From Prosthecobacter debontii (GTDB lineage: Bacteria > Verrucomicrobiota > Verrucomicrobiia > Verrucomicrobiales > Akkermansiaceae): DNA of 64,000 nucleotides. The notes beneath the pieces were generated by a model. It was given only the letters and a program-made list of their open reading frames with translations, made no database searches and had not been told where the DNA came from. Positions 15,852 through 24,054 of the stretch are shown here, piece by piece. Position 1 is the first letter of the stretch. Every line of letters begins with the position of its first letter. Where the stretch lies: assembly GCA_945862245.1 (NCBI GenBank), contig CAMAXN010000008.1, positions 19,256 through 83,255 of the forward strand. Direction: 5' to 3'. Position numbers and translations under genes: made by a program.

Positions 15852-17579
15852 GTGAGCAAGGCAAACTTCGGTGAGAACTACTTTGCCAGCCGCGAGCGTA
15901 TCTCGCAAGTGGTCAAGGGAATCAAGCAACTGGCTCACGATACAGACACCCCGTTGGGCGATTCGCTTTCCTCATCCGATGGCGAAAAACATCCGGCAAA
16001 TCCTTTTCTATTCATCGTCTGCGGCGAGGTGAACGCTGGTAAATCTTCATTGCTTAACGGCCTTTCTGGGCTTGAACTCTGCAAGGTTAATAGCTTGCCA
16101 GAAACCGACCGCGTGACCTGGTATCGCTACGGCGCACCACCTCGCAATATCCATACCAGTCCCACGCTGGAAGAGCGCTTCCGCCCTATCGATTTCCTCC
16201 GTGACTTCAACCTAGTAGATACACCCGGTGCTAATTCCGTTATCGAAGGACTACATGAGACAACCCAGAGTTTCCTACCCGTAGCAGATCTCATCCTCTT
16301 CGTGTTTCCAGTGACGGACCCATGGGGAACTGCCACGTGGAATCTTATCTCCGCATTGCCACAGGAGAGCTATGAGCGTTTCGCTATCATCATCCAGCAG
16401 TCCGACCAACGCGAAGTCGCCGACCTCAAGATTATCACGGAACACATATCCGATCTCGCATTGAAAAAAATTGGTATGATCCCACCGATCTTTGCCGTTT
16501 CAGGAAAAAAAGCTCTAGAGGCAAAACGGGACGGAGCCTTGGCGGACTGGACGATCGAGGAAAGCGGCTTTCCCGCCTTCGAGGATTTCATCAGCCGCAG
16601 TGTTTGTGATTCCCCCGAGCGCCGTGCCACTCTCAAATCTTGGCGCAGCCATGCATCGGTGGCCTTGCGTAAAATCGAGTATCGTATCGAGGAACAAGCA
16701 CGCTCCCTTGCAAACCAAAACTATTTCCTATCCTCACTTGAGGATGAAATCAACGAGATGCGTGAGCAATTGGTATCAAGACTCCCACGCCATCTCGCAG
16801 GCGTAGCCGAGGTGTTTGAGACCGAGGCGGTATGGGTTACCCACACATTGTCGAAATGGCTAAATCCCTTTCGCTCCGTATTCCGCATTTTCGTAGGAGA
16901 TAACACCGGCAGCCGAATCGAATCGCTTTTCATCGATCGCCTCCGCAGCGCTGTCGAAGCCGTTGCCGAATCCGACGGCGCGGACATCGTCGCAGCTTGC
17001 CGAAGCCATTGGGACGCACTTGAAGCCCGTGTCACAGAGGCCATTGGAGCCGGGCTTGATGCACAGGGACCCATCGACGAAAACCTCGCACAAGCCCGCT
17101 CCCGATTCGTGCAGTGCATCGGTCGCGCCGCCCATCAAGCAATCAATAATCTCCACGTCCGCAAGGAACTAGAGCTCGACCTTCGCCGGCGTAACCTCGC
17201 GTTGAAATCCTTCACCACCTCAACACTTATTTTCCTTATCGCGGGCGCCACCTGCGGGATCTTAGGCTACAAATCATTACCCGTGGTCTTCTGTTGCATC
17301 GCAGCTCTCTTCGCCATGGGTGGAGCTTTCATCTCTCTGATCACCCGGCGCCTTATCACCCGCGATTTCCAATCCTCCTTGCTCAATACCTGCGGCGCCT
17401 TCGCAGATACCCTCCGCTCCGATTATGAAGATGCACTCCGCATTTTTTTTCAAGACTACACCACCTGCCTGAACTCGATACGCAAACACCTAGCCAATAA
17501 AAAACTTACCATTGAGCCGAAACTTGCCCGTTGGCACCAGCTTTTCCTCACCCTAAAATCTACTGAGCAGGATTGGTGA
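15852..17579 (+). CDS. Dynamin-like GTPase with C-terminal membrane hairpin
   Basis: A 575-aa protein starting at GTG 15852 (MSKANFGENYFASRERI). The G domain shows a P-loop GEVNAGKSSLLNGL near residue 60, a DTPGANS G3 motif near 120 and a long helical region after it (about 280-440). Two adjacent hydrophobic helices at about 457-500 (STLIFLIAGATCGILGY, FCCIAALFAMGGAFI) form a membrane hairpin or paddle, followed by a short helical tail. This is the layout of bacterial dynamin-like proteins, which remodel membranes with GTP. It follows the polysaccharide deacetylase by 13 bp, so a role in envelope maintenance is plausible but inferred. Confidence 0.85.
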   Translation: MSKANFGENYFASRERISQVVKGIKQLAHDTDTPLGDSLSSSDGEKHPANPFLFIVCGEVNAGKSSLLNGLSGLELCKVNSLPETDRVTWYRYGAPPRNIHTSPTLEERFRPIDFLRDFNLVDTPGANSVIEGLHETTQSFLPVADLILFVFPVTDPWGTATWNLISALPQESYERFAIIIQQSDQREVADLKIITEHISDLALKKIGMIPPIFAVSGKKALEAKRDGALADWTIEESGFPAFEDFISRSVCDSPERRATLKSWRSHASVALRKIEYRIEEQARSLANQNYFLSSLEDEINEMREQLVSRLPRHLAGVAEVFETEAVWVTHTLSKWLNPFRSVFRIFVGDNTGSRIESLFIDRLRSAVEAVAESDGADIVAACRSHWDALEARVTEAIGAGLDAQGPIDENLAQARSRFVQCIGRAAHQAINNLHVRKELELDLRRRNLALKSFTTSTLIFLIAGATCGILGYKSLPVVFCCIAALFAMGGAFISLITRRLITRDFQSSLLNTCGAFADTLRSDYEDALRIFFQDYTTCLNSIRKHLANKKLTIEPKLARWHQLFLTLKSTEQDW

Positions 17580-17883
17580 GTAACGTAGCTCATGAAACCA
17601 TGTGGAAAGATAAAATACCTTTGCCAATTATCGTTAAAATCAGGTAGTTGCCAAATATACGATAACAAAAAAATTGTCCCAGATGCATGGCGACAGAACT
17701 AAGTTGCGAGAGCGCTCAGTCTCTTTATTGCAGTAACTACCCTACCCTTACCCTAATGCCCCAGCAGTAATTGCGTCTTATTATCGTAATGCTTTGAGCA
17801 TAACAATAATCTATTCCAAATCGCCAAATAGGAATAGCCGAATTTCATCAAAGTATGCGTGCCTACACCAAGGACAAACCCTA
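17580..17883. other. Intergenic stretch without a recognisable gene
   Basis: A convergent gap of 304 bp between the dynamin-like GTPase and rodA. It is AT-richer than its surroundings. I see no coding frame with family features and no strong terminator hairpin. Confidence 0.6.
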
Positions 17884-19092
17884 CTAATCCGCCAACCAAT
17901 CGGATAACCGGGCTGCCTCTTCGCGCCCTCTAAGCCTGTGCACCCAAACACTCTGCACCAACCCCAACAGGAACATGCAGATCACCACAAATGTTCCCGA
18001 GTAACTCACCAACGGCAGGGGAATCCCAGTGATTGGCATCAGCAAGACACACATTCCGATATTCTCGAATATGTGAGCGAAAAACAGCGCCACCACCATA
18101 CACACAATGAGACGCCCCGCCACATCCCGACTGTAGAAGCCTATAAACAGAGATTGGATCAAAAGCAGTGTGAACCCCCCCAGCATCAGCAGCATCCCCC
18201 GAAATCCGAGTTCCTCGCCGATCACAGCCACGATGAAGTCATTGTGCGCCGTCAAATGCGGGATAAATTTCTTGTCGTGCAGGGAGCCCCTATCTGCAGA
18301 TGCCTTCCAGCCCAAGCCACTCCAACCCGCCTTCCCAAGCGCCATGGAAACGTTATGCGGCGCATAGCCATCCCCTTTGATATCCACTTCCTCCCCCTGC
18401 ACCATGCGCAGCCAGAGATCGATTCGATCAGGGCCGCGCTCGGAAACAAGCGGCAATATAACAAAATATAGGATGGGTAAAATACCTGCCGAGACGAATG
18501 CAATGAAGCCCAAGAAGCGAAACGGGATGCCCGCTATAAGTAATGCCACGATCACCACCGGAATCCAAACTAGCGCGGATCCCATGTCCCCCATTTTCAT
18601 CACCAGCAAAAAAGGCATCGCAGATACTACACCGATGATCCCAATACGAACAAAAGGATTCCCCAGCAACGGGTGCAATTTGGGCAAATCCTGTATTAGC
18701 CAAGCAATCATCACAATCCCGGAAGTCACTCCGAGCTGAGCTGGCTGGAAACTAAGACCTGCAATCACAAGCCGATGAACATCATCGTCGGCCTGCATCG
18801 CCATGATCATCAAACCCAGACTTGCGGCGTAGAGCGGCGCGCCAAGCCAGCGAATCCAGCGGTAATCGATCAACGCAGCTAAAAAATAGGCTATGCTGCC
18901 TACCACAATCCAGTTCTTTTGCATCCATGCGAAATATGCTCCTGCAGAGCCATGTTCAGTGAGTTTCGCAGGGGATATAGGCAGATGCCTTGCCGCGCTC
19001 TCAATCATGAACACGCCGAAGGTGAGTAACGCACACATTACAAACACAAAAAACCAGTTCATCCCCAGAATTTTTCGTAAAAATGGCGTCAT
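17884..19092 (-). CDS. rodA: Rod-shape peptidoglycan polymerase RodA (SEDS family)
   Basis: A 402-aa polytopic membrane protein with about ten hydrophobic helices. RodA polymerises lipid II into glycan strands in the elongasome together with PBP2. Family features: GLSFQPAQLGVTSGIVMIAW, WIPVVIVALLIAGIPF, the long loop beginning SERGPDRIDLWLRMVQGEEVDIKGDGY (the catalytic loop region), HNDFIVAVIGEELGF and GIPLPLVSYSGTFV near the C-terminus. The usual partner genes mreBCD and mrdA are not in the visible neighbourhood, so the gene is isolated. FtsW is the alternative, but the loop and GEELGF context fit RodA better. Confidence 0.9.
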   Translation of the reverse strand: MTPFLRKILGMNWFFVFVMCALLTFGVFMIESAARHLPISPAKLTEHGSAGAYFAWMQKNWIVVGSIAYFLAALIDYRWIRWLGAPLYAASLGLMIMAMQADDDVHRLVIAGLSFQPAQLGVTSGIVMIAWLIQDLPKLHPLLGNPFVRIGIIGVVSAMPFLLVMKMGDMGSALVWIPVVIVALLIAGIPFRFLGFIAFVSAGILPILYFVILPLVSERGPDRIDLWLRMVQGEEVDIKGDGYAPHNVSMALGKAGWSGLGWKASADRGSLHDKKFIPHLTAHNDFIVAVIGEELGFRGMLLMLGGFTLLLIQSLFIGFYSRDVAGRLIVCMVVALFFAHIFENIGMCVLLMPITGIPLPLVSYSGTFVVICMFLLGLVQSVWVHRLRGREEAARLSDWLAD

Positions 19093-19261
19093 TTCCTCTG
19101 ATGCTTGCTAGCCTATCCAGCACTCTCTGCTTAGCAAGCCAGCATACGAGTGTTACCCTAAGTTAGCATAAATTGTCAGAAAATGCTTCGAGGTTGTGCG
19201 TTGACGACCTCGCCTTTTGTTATCAAAGTAACGGTACGACTAATCGTAACCACAACTTATT

Positions 19262-19885
19262 ATGAAACATATCCGATATTTCTTTTGCACAGCTTTTGCC
19301 GCTTCGCTTATTTCCATGGCTAGCGCCCAAGAAAACAAGCTCAAGATCGCCACCGTAGACATGCAGGAGCTTTTCAAGCAATACTACCGCACCAACGAGG
19401 CTCAATCGCAGATTAATGTGGAGAAATCGCGCGTCCAGAAAGACAATAACGAGCGCCTCACCCGTATTCGCGAGCTGGAAACCAACCTTGGCAACCTCAA
19501 GAAACAAATTGATGATCCTGCCATTAACGAAGCAAAAAAGCAGGCTTTCTATAAGGATTGGCAGATGCAACAACAGGAAGGTATCGCCCTCGACCGCGAG
19601 CGCCGCGAGTTCCTGCAGCGCCGAAACCAGGCTCTGAACGAGAATATGGTGCAGCGCATGAAGGGCATTCTTGTTGAAATAAACAAGCTTGTCGAAGAGG
19701 AAGCGAAGATCAGCGACTACGATTACGTCTTTGACAAATCTGGCCTTAGCACCTCGCAGGTTCCCATCCTTCTCTATTCAAAGGACGCGACCGATATTAC
19801 CGCAAGTATCCTAAAAGATCTCAACAAGGACGCCCCTGCGGAATCCACTCCTGCCGAGGATGCTCCCGCGCCTGCGAAAGAGTAA
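19262..19885 (+). CDS. skp: OmpH/Skp-family periplasmic chaperone
   Basis: A 207-aa exported protein: a signal peptide ending near MASAQE, then KIATVDMQELFKQYY, the conserved first strand of the Skp trimer body (KIAvVDmqrvf). A long charged helical hairpin follows (about 45-150), matching Skp's coiled-coil tentacles, and the core strand returns with YDYVFDKSGLSTSQVPILLYSKDATDIT. The tail is an Ala/Pro/Glu-rich disordered end. Skp carries unfolded outer-membrane proteins across the periplasm to BamA. lpxD follows directly, the same order as bamA-skp-lpxD in Proteobacteria. Confidence 0.9.
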   Translation: MKHIRYFFCTAFAASLISMASAQENKLKIATVDMQELFKQYYRTNEAQSQINVEKSRVQKDNNERLTRIRELETNLGNLKKQIDDPAINEAKKQAFYKDWQMQQQEGIALDRERREFLQRRNQALNENMVQRMKGILVEINKLVEEEAKISDYDYVFDKSGLSTSQVPILLYSKDATDITASILKDLNKDAPAESTPAEDAPAPAKE

Positions 19886-19904
19886 TTCTCCAACTCCTTG
19901 CGCT

Positions 19905-20954
19905 TTGGCAAACAGCCTCAGTCTTACCGAACTCGCTGACCGCATCGATGGCACGATCATTTGCGGGCAGAAGAGTTTGTTTTACTTAGGCATAGACGCG
20001 CTCGACACCGCCGGACCGAGAGATATCAGTTTCCTTGGAAACGAAAAATACATACCGCAGTTCCTGTCTACCAAGGCCGGTGCGGTAATCGTCCCAACCG
20101 GGCATGATTTCGGCAACCATCCAGCCGCACTTGTCGCCGTTGTTAACCCTTCGCTCGCATTTGCTGAGATCGTGCGCCACTTCGCAGCCGCTCCGAATCC
20201 CTTCCAGCCAGGCATCCATCCGGCCTCATGCATCGATCCCACTGCTGTACTTGATCCCTCGAAAGTCCGCGTCCACGCAGGCGCGGTCGTGATGGCGGGT
20301 GCAATAATTGGCGACGGCACAGAGATCGGCTCTAATACGGTCATTCAGGAAGAGGTACAGATTGGAAAAAATTGCCATATCGGTGCTAATGTCAGCATCC
20401 GAGAGCGCTGCAGACTTGGCGATCGGGTAGCAATCCAGCCCGGTGTGGTGATCGGGTCAGACGGCTACGGATACGAGTTCTCCGATGGATGCCATGTGAA
20501 GATCGAACAGGTTGGAATCGTCGAAATCCACAACGATGTGGAGATCGGCGCCAACACGACCATCGACCGCGCCCGTTTCGGAAAAACCGTTATTGGCGAG
20601 GGCACTAAAATTGACAACCTATGTCAGATCGCACACAACGTTATCATCGGCAAGCATTGCCTGATCGTTTCCCAATCGGGACTCGCAGGTAGTTGCCGGA
20701 TCGGCGATTACGTCACCATCGCTGCCCAATCCGGGGTGGCAGGGCACGTCGTCATCGGCGACAAAGCTATCCTCAGCAGCCGCTGCGGGGCGACCACCAG
20801 CTTGAAGGGGGACATGATCTACGCGGGCAAGCCTGCGCTGCCGTTCCGCGAGGAATACAAGCTCCAGGCACACCTTCGTCGGCTACCAAAGCTTATCGCA
20901 AGGGTCAAGGCTCTCGAGGACGCATCGAAAGAGAAACCCTCGTCCGATTGCTAA
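19905..20954 (+). CDS. lpxD: UDP-3-O-acylglucosamine N-acyltransferase
   Basis: LpxD adds the second 3-hydroxyacyl chain in lipid A synthesis. The start is ambiguous: TTG 19905 (LANSLSLTELADRIDG, 349 aa) matches the family's N-terminus, while ATG 19860 would overlap skp by 26 bp. The N-terminal domain includes DISFLGNEKYIPQFLSTKAGAVIV; the rest is a left-handed parallel beta-helix of hexapeptide repeats (IGDGTEIGSNTVIQEEV and onward). The catalytic histidine lies in CQIAHNVIIGKHC, and IVSQSGLAGSCRIG follows as in other LpxD proteins. A short helical tail ends the protein. Confidence 0.94.
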   Translation: MANSLSLTELADRIDGTIICGQKSLFYLGIDALDTAGPRDISFLGNEKYIPQFLSTKAGAVIVPTGHDFGNHPAALVAVVNPSLAFAEIVRHFAAAPNPFQPGIHPASCIDPTAVLDPSKVRVHAGAVVMAGAIIGDGTEIGSNTVIQEEVQIGKNCHIGANVSIRERCRLGDRVAIQPGVVIGSDGYGYEFSDGCHVKIEQVGIVEIHNDVEIGANTTIDRARFGKTVIGEGTKIDNLCQIAHNVIIGKHCLIVSQSGLAGSCRIGDYVTIAAQSGVAGHVVIGDKAILSSRCGATTSLKGDMIYAGKPALPFREEYKLQAHLRRLPKLIARVKALEDASKEKPSSDC

Positions 20955-21167
20955 ACCGTTTCAATCGCACTACCCCCACTCATAATCGATTTTTACTAGT
21001 TTACCTAAACCCATGCATAGGGCGCGTTGCCAGCATTGAAGCCACTTAAATCGTTCTCGGTATCGATATTTTCTACAACTCAATAAGTTGAATCGGATAC
21101 CTCTTGTGCAGTGCAAATCATTCACATGATCTGCCTTCTACTCTCCAAGCCATTGACCACTAAAGGA

Positions 21168-21968
21168 TCACAGCTTGAAACGCGGGGACTGACTCAGGAA
21201 TTTCTCGGGATTATCAAAGGTCACTTTCCGGATCAGCTCGGGGCTGTGCTTGCGGCGCTTCATTTCCAATGCGCATTTTGGCACGGCCATTGGATCGGAC
21301 ACACCCCAGTCGCATGCAGAATTCATCCAGATGTTCTCGCTGCCATAGACCTCGAGGATATCGATTGCACGGCTTGGCGTGCACTTACTCTCCGGATACA
21401 GGGTCATGCCTGCCCAATAACCCGCATTGAGAACATGGGCGACGGTATGTTCTTCGACGTGGTCGATGATCACCTTGGAACGATCGAGTTTTGAAAAGGA
21501 AGCTAGCGAATCGAGGATGAGCTTAGTGCCTTTCAGCTTGTCCTCAAGATGGGGTGTGTGGATGAGGACTGGGAGATCGTAATCAAGGGCGATTTGGACG
21601 TGTTCCTCAAAAATTTTCAGCTCGCTACGGGTATTTTTATTCAGCCCAATCTCACCGATTCCGAGCACGTTTTCTCGGTTAATAAACTCGGGAATCAGCG
21701 CCATCACCTCGCGCGCGAAGCCGGGGTCATCTGCCTCCTTTGGATTGATGCAAAGCCAGCAAAAATGCTTGATTCCGTATCGCGCCGCGCGCTTCGGTTC
21801 GTATTCGGTGAGCTGGCGGAAGTAGTCGTAGAACCCTGCTGCAGAAGAGCGGTCAAATCCTGCCCAGAAAGCAGGTTCACACAAGGCTTCGCAGCCCGCC
21901 AATGCGAGTTTCTCGTAGTCATCCGTGGTGCGGCTGACCATGTGGGCGTGGGGTTCAATATAACTCAT
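21168..21968 (-). CDS. TatD-like metal-dependent hydrolase, EboB-like
   Basis: A 266-aa amidohydrolase-fold protein. The metal ligands appear in the expected order: PHAHM (HxH) at the N-terminus, IGEIGLN (Glu), VLIHTPH (His), IIDHVEEHT (His) and NSACDWGVSDP (Asp). The segments RTTDDYEKLALAG, EPAFWAGFDR, EPKRAARYGIKHF and LCINPKEADDPGFA are typical of the TatD-like subfamily encoded in ebo gene clusters (EboB), not of DNase-type TatD. Ebo clusters handle transport of a small-molecule precursor to the periplasm; the other ebo genes are not seen here. The 87-aa gene lies 5 bp upstream and is probably co-transcribed. Confidence 0.8.
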   Translation of the reverse strand: MSYIEPHAHMVSRTTDDYEKLALAGCEALCEPAFWAGFDRSSAAGFYDYFRQLTEYEPKRAARYGIKHFCWLCINPKEADDPGFAREVMALIPEFINRENVLGIGEIGLNKNTRSELKIFEEHVQIALDYDLPVLIHTPHLEDKLKGTKLILDSLASFSKLDRSKVIIDHVEEHTVAHVLNAGYWAGMTLYPESKCTPSRAIDILEVYGSENIWMNSACDWGVSDPMAVPKCALEMKRRKHSPELIRKVTFDNPEKFLSQSPRFKL

Positions 21969-21973
21969 AGCAA

Positions 21974-22237
21974 TCAGGATATGGGGGCTCCCGACGCTCC
22001 TTGGAACGGCGCGGTTTCTGAGAGTTCGACGCTATGGTCGGAGAATTTCTCAAGAACCGCCTTCGCGCGGTCAGCACGGTTTTCCTGCAGGATGGGTAGC
22101 GCATCTTTTAAATACCGCAGCCTTACATCGTCTGCACCCTCGTGTCGCTCTAACCGATCCAAAAACGCAGCTAGGTCGATCAGGCGCGCGCGAGCATCAA
22201 TAAACTGCATGTCCAAAAGTTCTTTTTTGCTGAGCAT
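21974..22237 (-). CDS. Small conserved protein of unknown function, 87 aa
   Basis: A short, mostly helical, soluble protein (MLSKKELLDMQFIDARARL, DLAAFLDRLERHEGADDVR) ending in a flexible Gly/Ala/Pro tail. I do not recognise a named domain. Its stop is 5 bp from the TatD-like gene on the same strand, so the two form an operon; it may be a partner or a reduced relative of the EboA-type proteins that accompany EboB, but that is a guess from position. Confidence 0.65.
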   Translation of the reverse strand: MLSKKELLDMQFIDARARLIDLAAFLDRLERHEGADDVRLRYLKDALPILQENRADRAKAVLEKFSDHSVELSETAPFQGASGAPIS

Positions 22238-22291
22238 GTGCGGTCGGTATTTTGTTTTTTCGAGAAACTAGCTACTTTCGCCTCATAAGGG

Positions 22292-22331
22292 AAAATAAAA
22301 ACCCCACTGCGGAATGATATCCACTGCGGGG
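22292..22331 (-). terminator. Rho-independent terminator of the cysK operon
   Basis: Read on the minus strand: CCCCGCAGTGGA and TCCGCAGTGGGG form a 12-bp stem (one mismatch, two G-U pairs) around a six-base loop, followed by TTTTTATTTT. It lies past the stop of the coiled-coil membrane protein at 22472. Confidence 0.75.
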
Positions 22332-22471
22332 AAAATTCGAACCGCCATCGCTCTGAATCTTTGGAATCCCTCCGACCGCTGAGCGGTGGTCGCCCAGAAA
22401 GCATTACCAATCTACAAATATACTGCCGCGCTGATCCGGAATCTTTCAAGCTTCTTAGAGAAATTTTTGCT

Positions 22472-22993
22472 TCACGGGGATTCGGTATGAGTCTCGATCA
22501 CCTGCGAGTCGGATGCAGCGGTTTTTGTCAGCGAGTGGCCGAGACCAGGAACGACTTTCCGCATCAGCTTCGTGAACCCGCTTTCAGCCGAGGACATGTC
22601 CGTCTCGGCTTGGCGTATGGCCTTTTCCCATGCTCCTGCAAAGCCCGGTGCCTGCTCACGCATGATGCCGACAGCCATCTCTTGGATGCGGAGGTGGCGT
22701 TGCTCGGCCTTGTCCGGCTTGTTCTGCAACATGGCGAGGGTCACGCGTAGATTTTCGTTCTGCCCCTTCAACTCCTCCATCTGTTTGCCCAGCGTGTCAT
22801 TTCCAGTTGCTGTGATCTTCATCTGTGTATTTAGGTGTGATTGCATTTCACGCAACTCGCCCCCGATACGCCGCATCTCGCGTTTAAAATGAATCTTCGA
22901 TAAAATTGCGTTTTTCAGGATAAAACTCGCTACAAGCAACCCAAGTCCAAGTCCCCAAACGAATTGGCTATTTATTATATCCTGAAAATTCAT
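22472..22993 (-). CDS. Membrane-anchored coiled-coil protein of unknown function
   Basis: 173 aa from ATG 22993 (MNFQDIINSQF), or 175 aa from ATG 22999. One N-terminal membrane helix (VWGLGLGLLVASFIL), then a basic segment and long heptad-patterned helices (about 35-95: EMRRIGGELREMQSHLN, MEELKGQNENLRVTLAML). The C-terminal third is a helical region of unknown fold with a Ser/Thr-rich end. I do not recognise the family. The start directly abuts or nearly abuts the stop of cysK, so it is coupled to it; a role with cysteine synthesis is not implied by the sequence. Confidence 0.7.
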   Translation of the reverse strand: MNFQDIINSQFVWGLGLGLLVASFILKNAILSKIHFKREMRRIGGELREMQSHLNTQMKITATGNDTLGKQMEELKGQNENLRVTLAMLQNKPDKAEQRHLRIQEMAVGIMREQAPGFAGAWEKAIRQAETDMSSAESGFTKLMRKVVPGLGHSLTKTAASDSQVIETHTESP

Positions 22994-22999
22994 GGTCAT

Positions 23000-23959
23000 C
23001 TAGATTTCCTGCACCGGCAGCACTGCGCACTCTTCACGAAGCTTGTCGGCTAGTGGAGTGGAAAGGTAGCGTTCGCTAGAAGAACATCCAATAGTGACGA
23101 TTCGCTTGCCCTTGAACTCGGGGCGCTTCGCAACCTGCATAGCAGCCCAAACATTGGCTCCCGTGGAGATACCAGCGGGCAAACCTTCCTGCTGTGCGAG
23201 CGCCTGCGCGGTGGCAAAAGCATCCTCATTAGTGACCAAGATGGTCTCGTCGATTATGCCCACATTAAGATTGCCAGGAATAAAGCCTGCACCGATTCCC
23301 TGAATCATGTGTGGTCCTGGCTGTCCGCCGGAAATGACCGAACTGTTAGCCGGTTCGACGGCAAAAGTTTTGATATCACGGCGGGATTTGATGACTTCTG
23401 AAACGCCTGTAATCGTGCCACCCGTTCCAACGCCTGCCACAAAGACATCAATCTCACCGTCTGTGTCACGCCAGATTTCCTCGGCGGTCGTATCGCGGTG
23501 TACCTGCGGGTTAGCGGGGTTGTCGAACTGGCCGGGGCCAAATGCGCCGGGAGTCTCGGCAAGCAGCTTTTTCGCCATGGCAATCGCTCCGCCCATGCCT
23601 CTAGCACGCGGGGTAAGGACAATTTCCGCACCAAGCAGCCGCAGTAGCACCCGACGCTCGATCGACATACTCTCTGGCATGGTTAGAATGCAGCGGTAGC
23701 CTTTCGCACGCGCTACGAACGCCAGCGCGATACCAGTATTTCCAGAGGTCGGCTCGATAATCAAGCCACCGGGCTTGAGCAGACCATCGCGCTCGCCGGC
23801 TTCTATCATTGCCTTGCCGATTCGGTCTTTCACACTGAAGAGCGGATTGAAAAATTCCGCCTTCACGCAGATTTCAGCTTCTAAGCCTTTGGTGATGTGA
23901 TTCAGACGGACGAGAGGAGTGTTACCTATCGTGGCAACCATGTTTTCTGCGATATTCAT
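23000..23959 (-). CDS. cysK: Cysteine synthase A (O-acetylserine sulfhydrylase)
   Basis: A PLP enzyme that joins sulfide with O-acetylserine to give cysteine. The 319-aa protein shows [12 protein letters not shown], the PLP lysine in [16 protein letters not shown], the substrate loop [13 protein letters not shown], the phosphate-binding [16 protein letters not shown], and [29 protein letters not shown], all CysK-type. The presence of the full substrate loop and the lack of a cystathionine-type N-terminal haem domain argue against CBS. It heads a two-gene unit with the coiled-coil membrane protein. Confidence 0.95.
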   Translation of the reverse strand: MNIAENMVATIGNTPLVRLNHITKGLEAEICVKAEFFNPLFSVKDRIGKAMIEAGERDGLLKPGGLIIEPTSGNTGIALAFVARAKGYRCILTMPESMSIERRVLLRLLGAEIVLTPRARGMGGAIAMAKKLLAETPGAFGPGQFDNPANPQVHRDTTAEEIWRDTDGEIDVFVAGVGTGGTITGVSEVIKSRRDIKTFAVEPANSSVISGGQPGPHMIQGIGAGFIPGNLNVGIIDETILVTNEDAFATAQALAQQEGLPAGISTGANVWAAMQVAKRPEFKGKRIVTIGCSSSERYLSTPLADKLREECAVLPVQEI

Positions 23960-24054
23960 AATAATTGGGGTTAGGGAGCTTGTGGGTTCACATTAGGTAA
24001 GCTGATAGCCACTTGTCAGCGGAAATCGAAAGGATACCCCGCAGTCCTGTAATC

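Noticed and set aside
19201-19225. A sigma-70-like promoter before skp (TTGACG)
   Set aside because: No -10 element lies at a proper distance, so I do not list it.
22304-22329. Two direct CCACTGCGG motifs that look like an operator
   Set aside because: They are better explained as the two arms of the terminator stem read on the minus strand.
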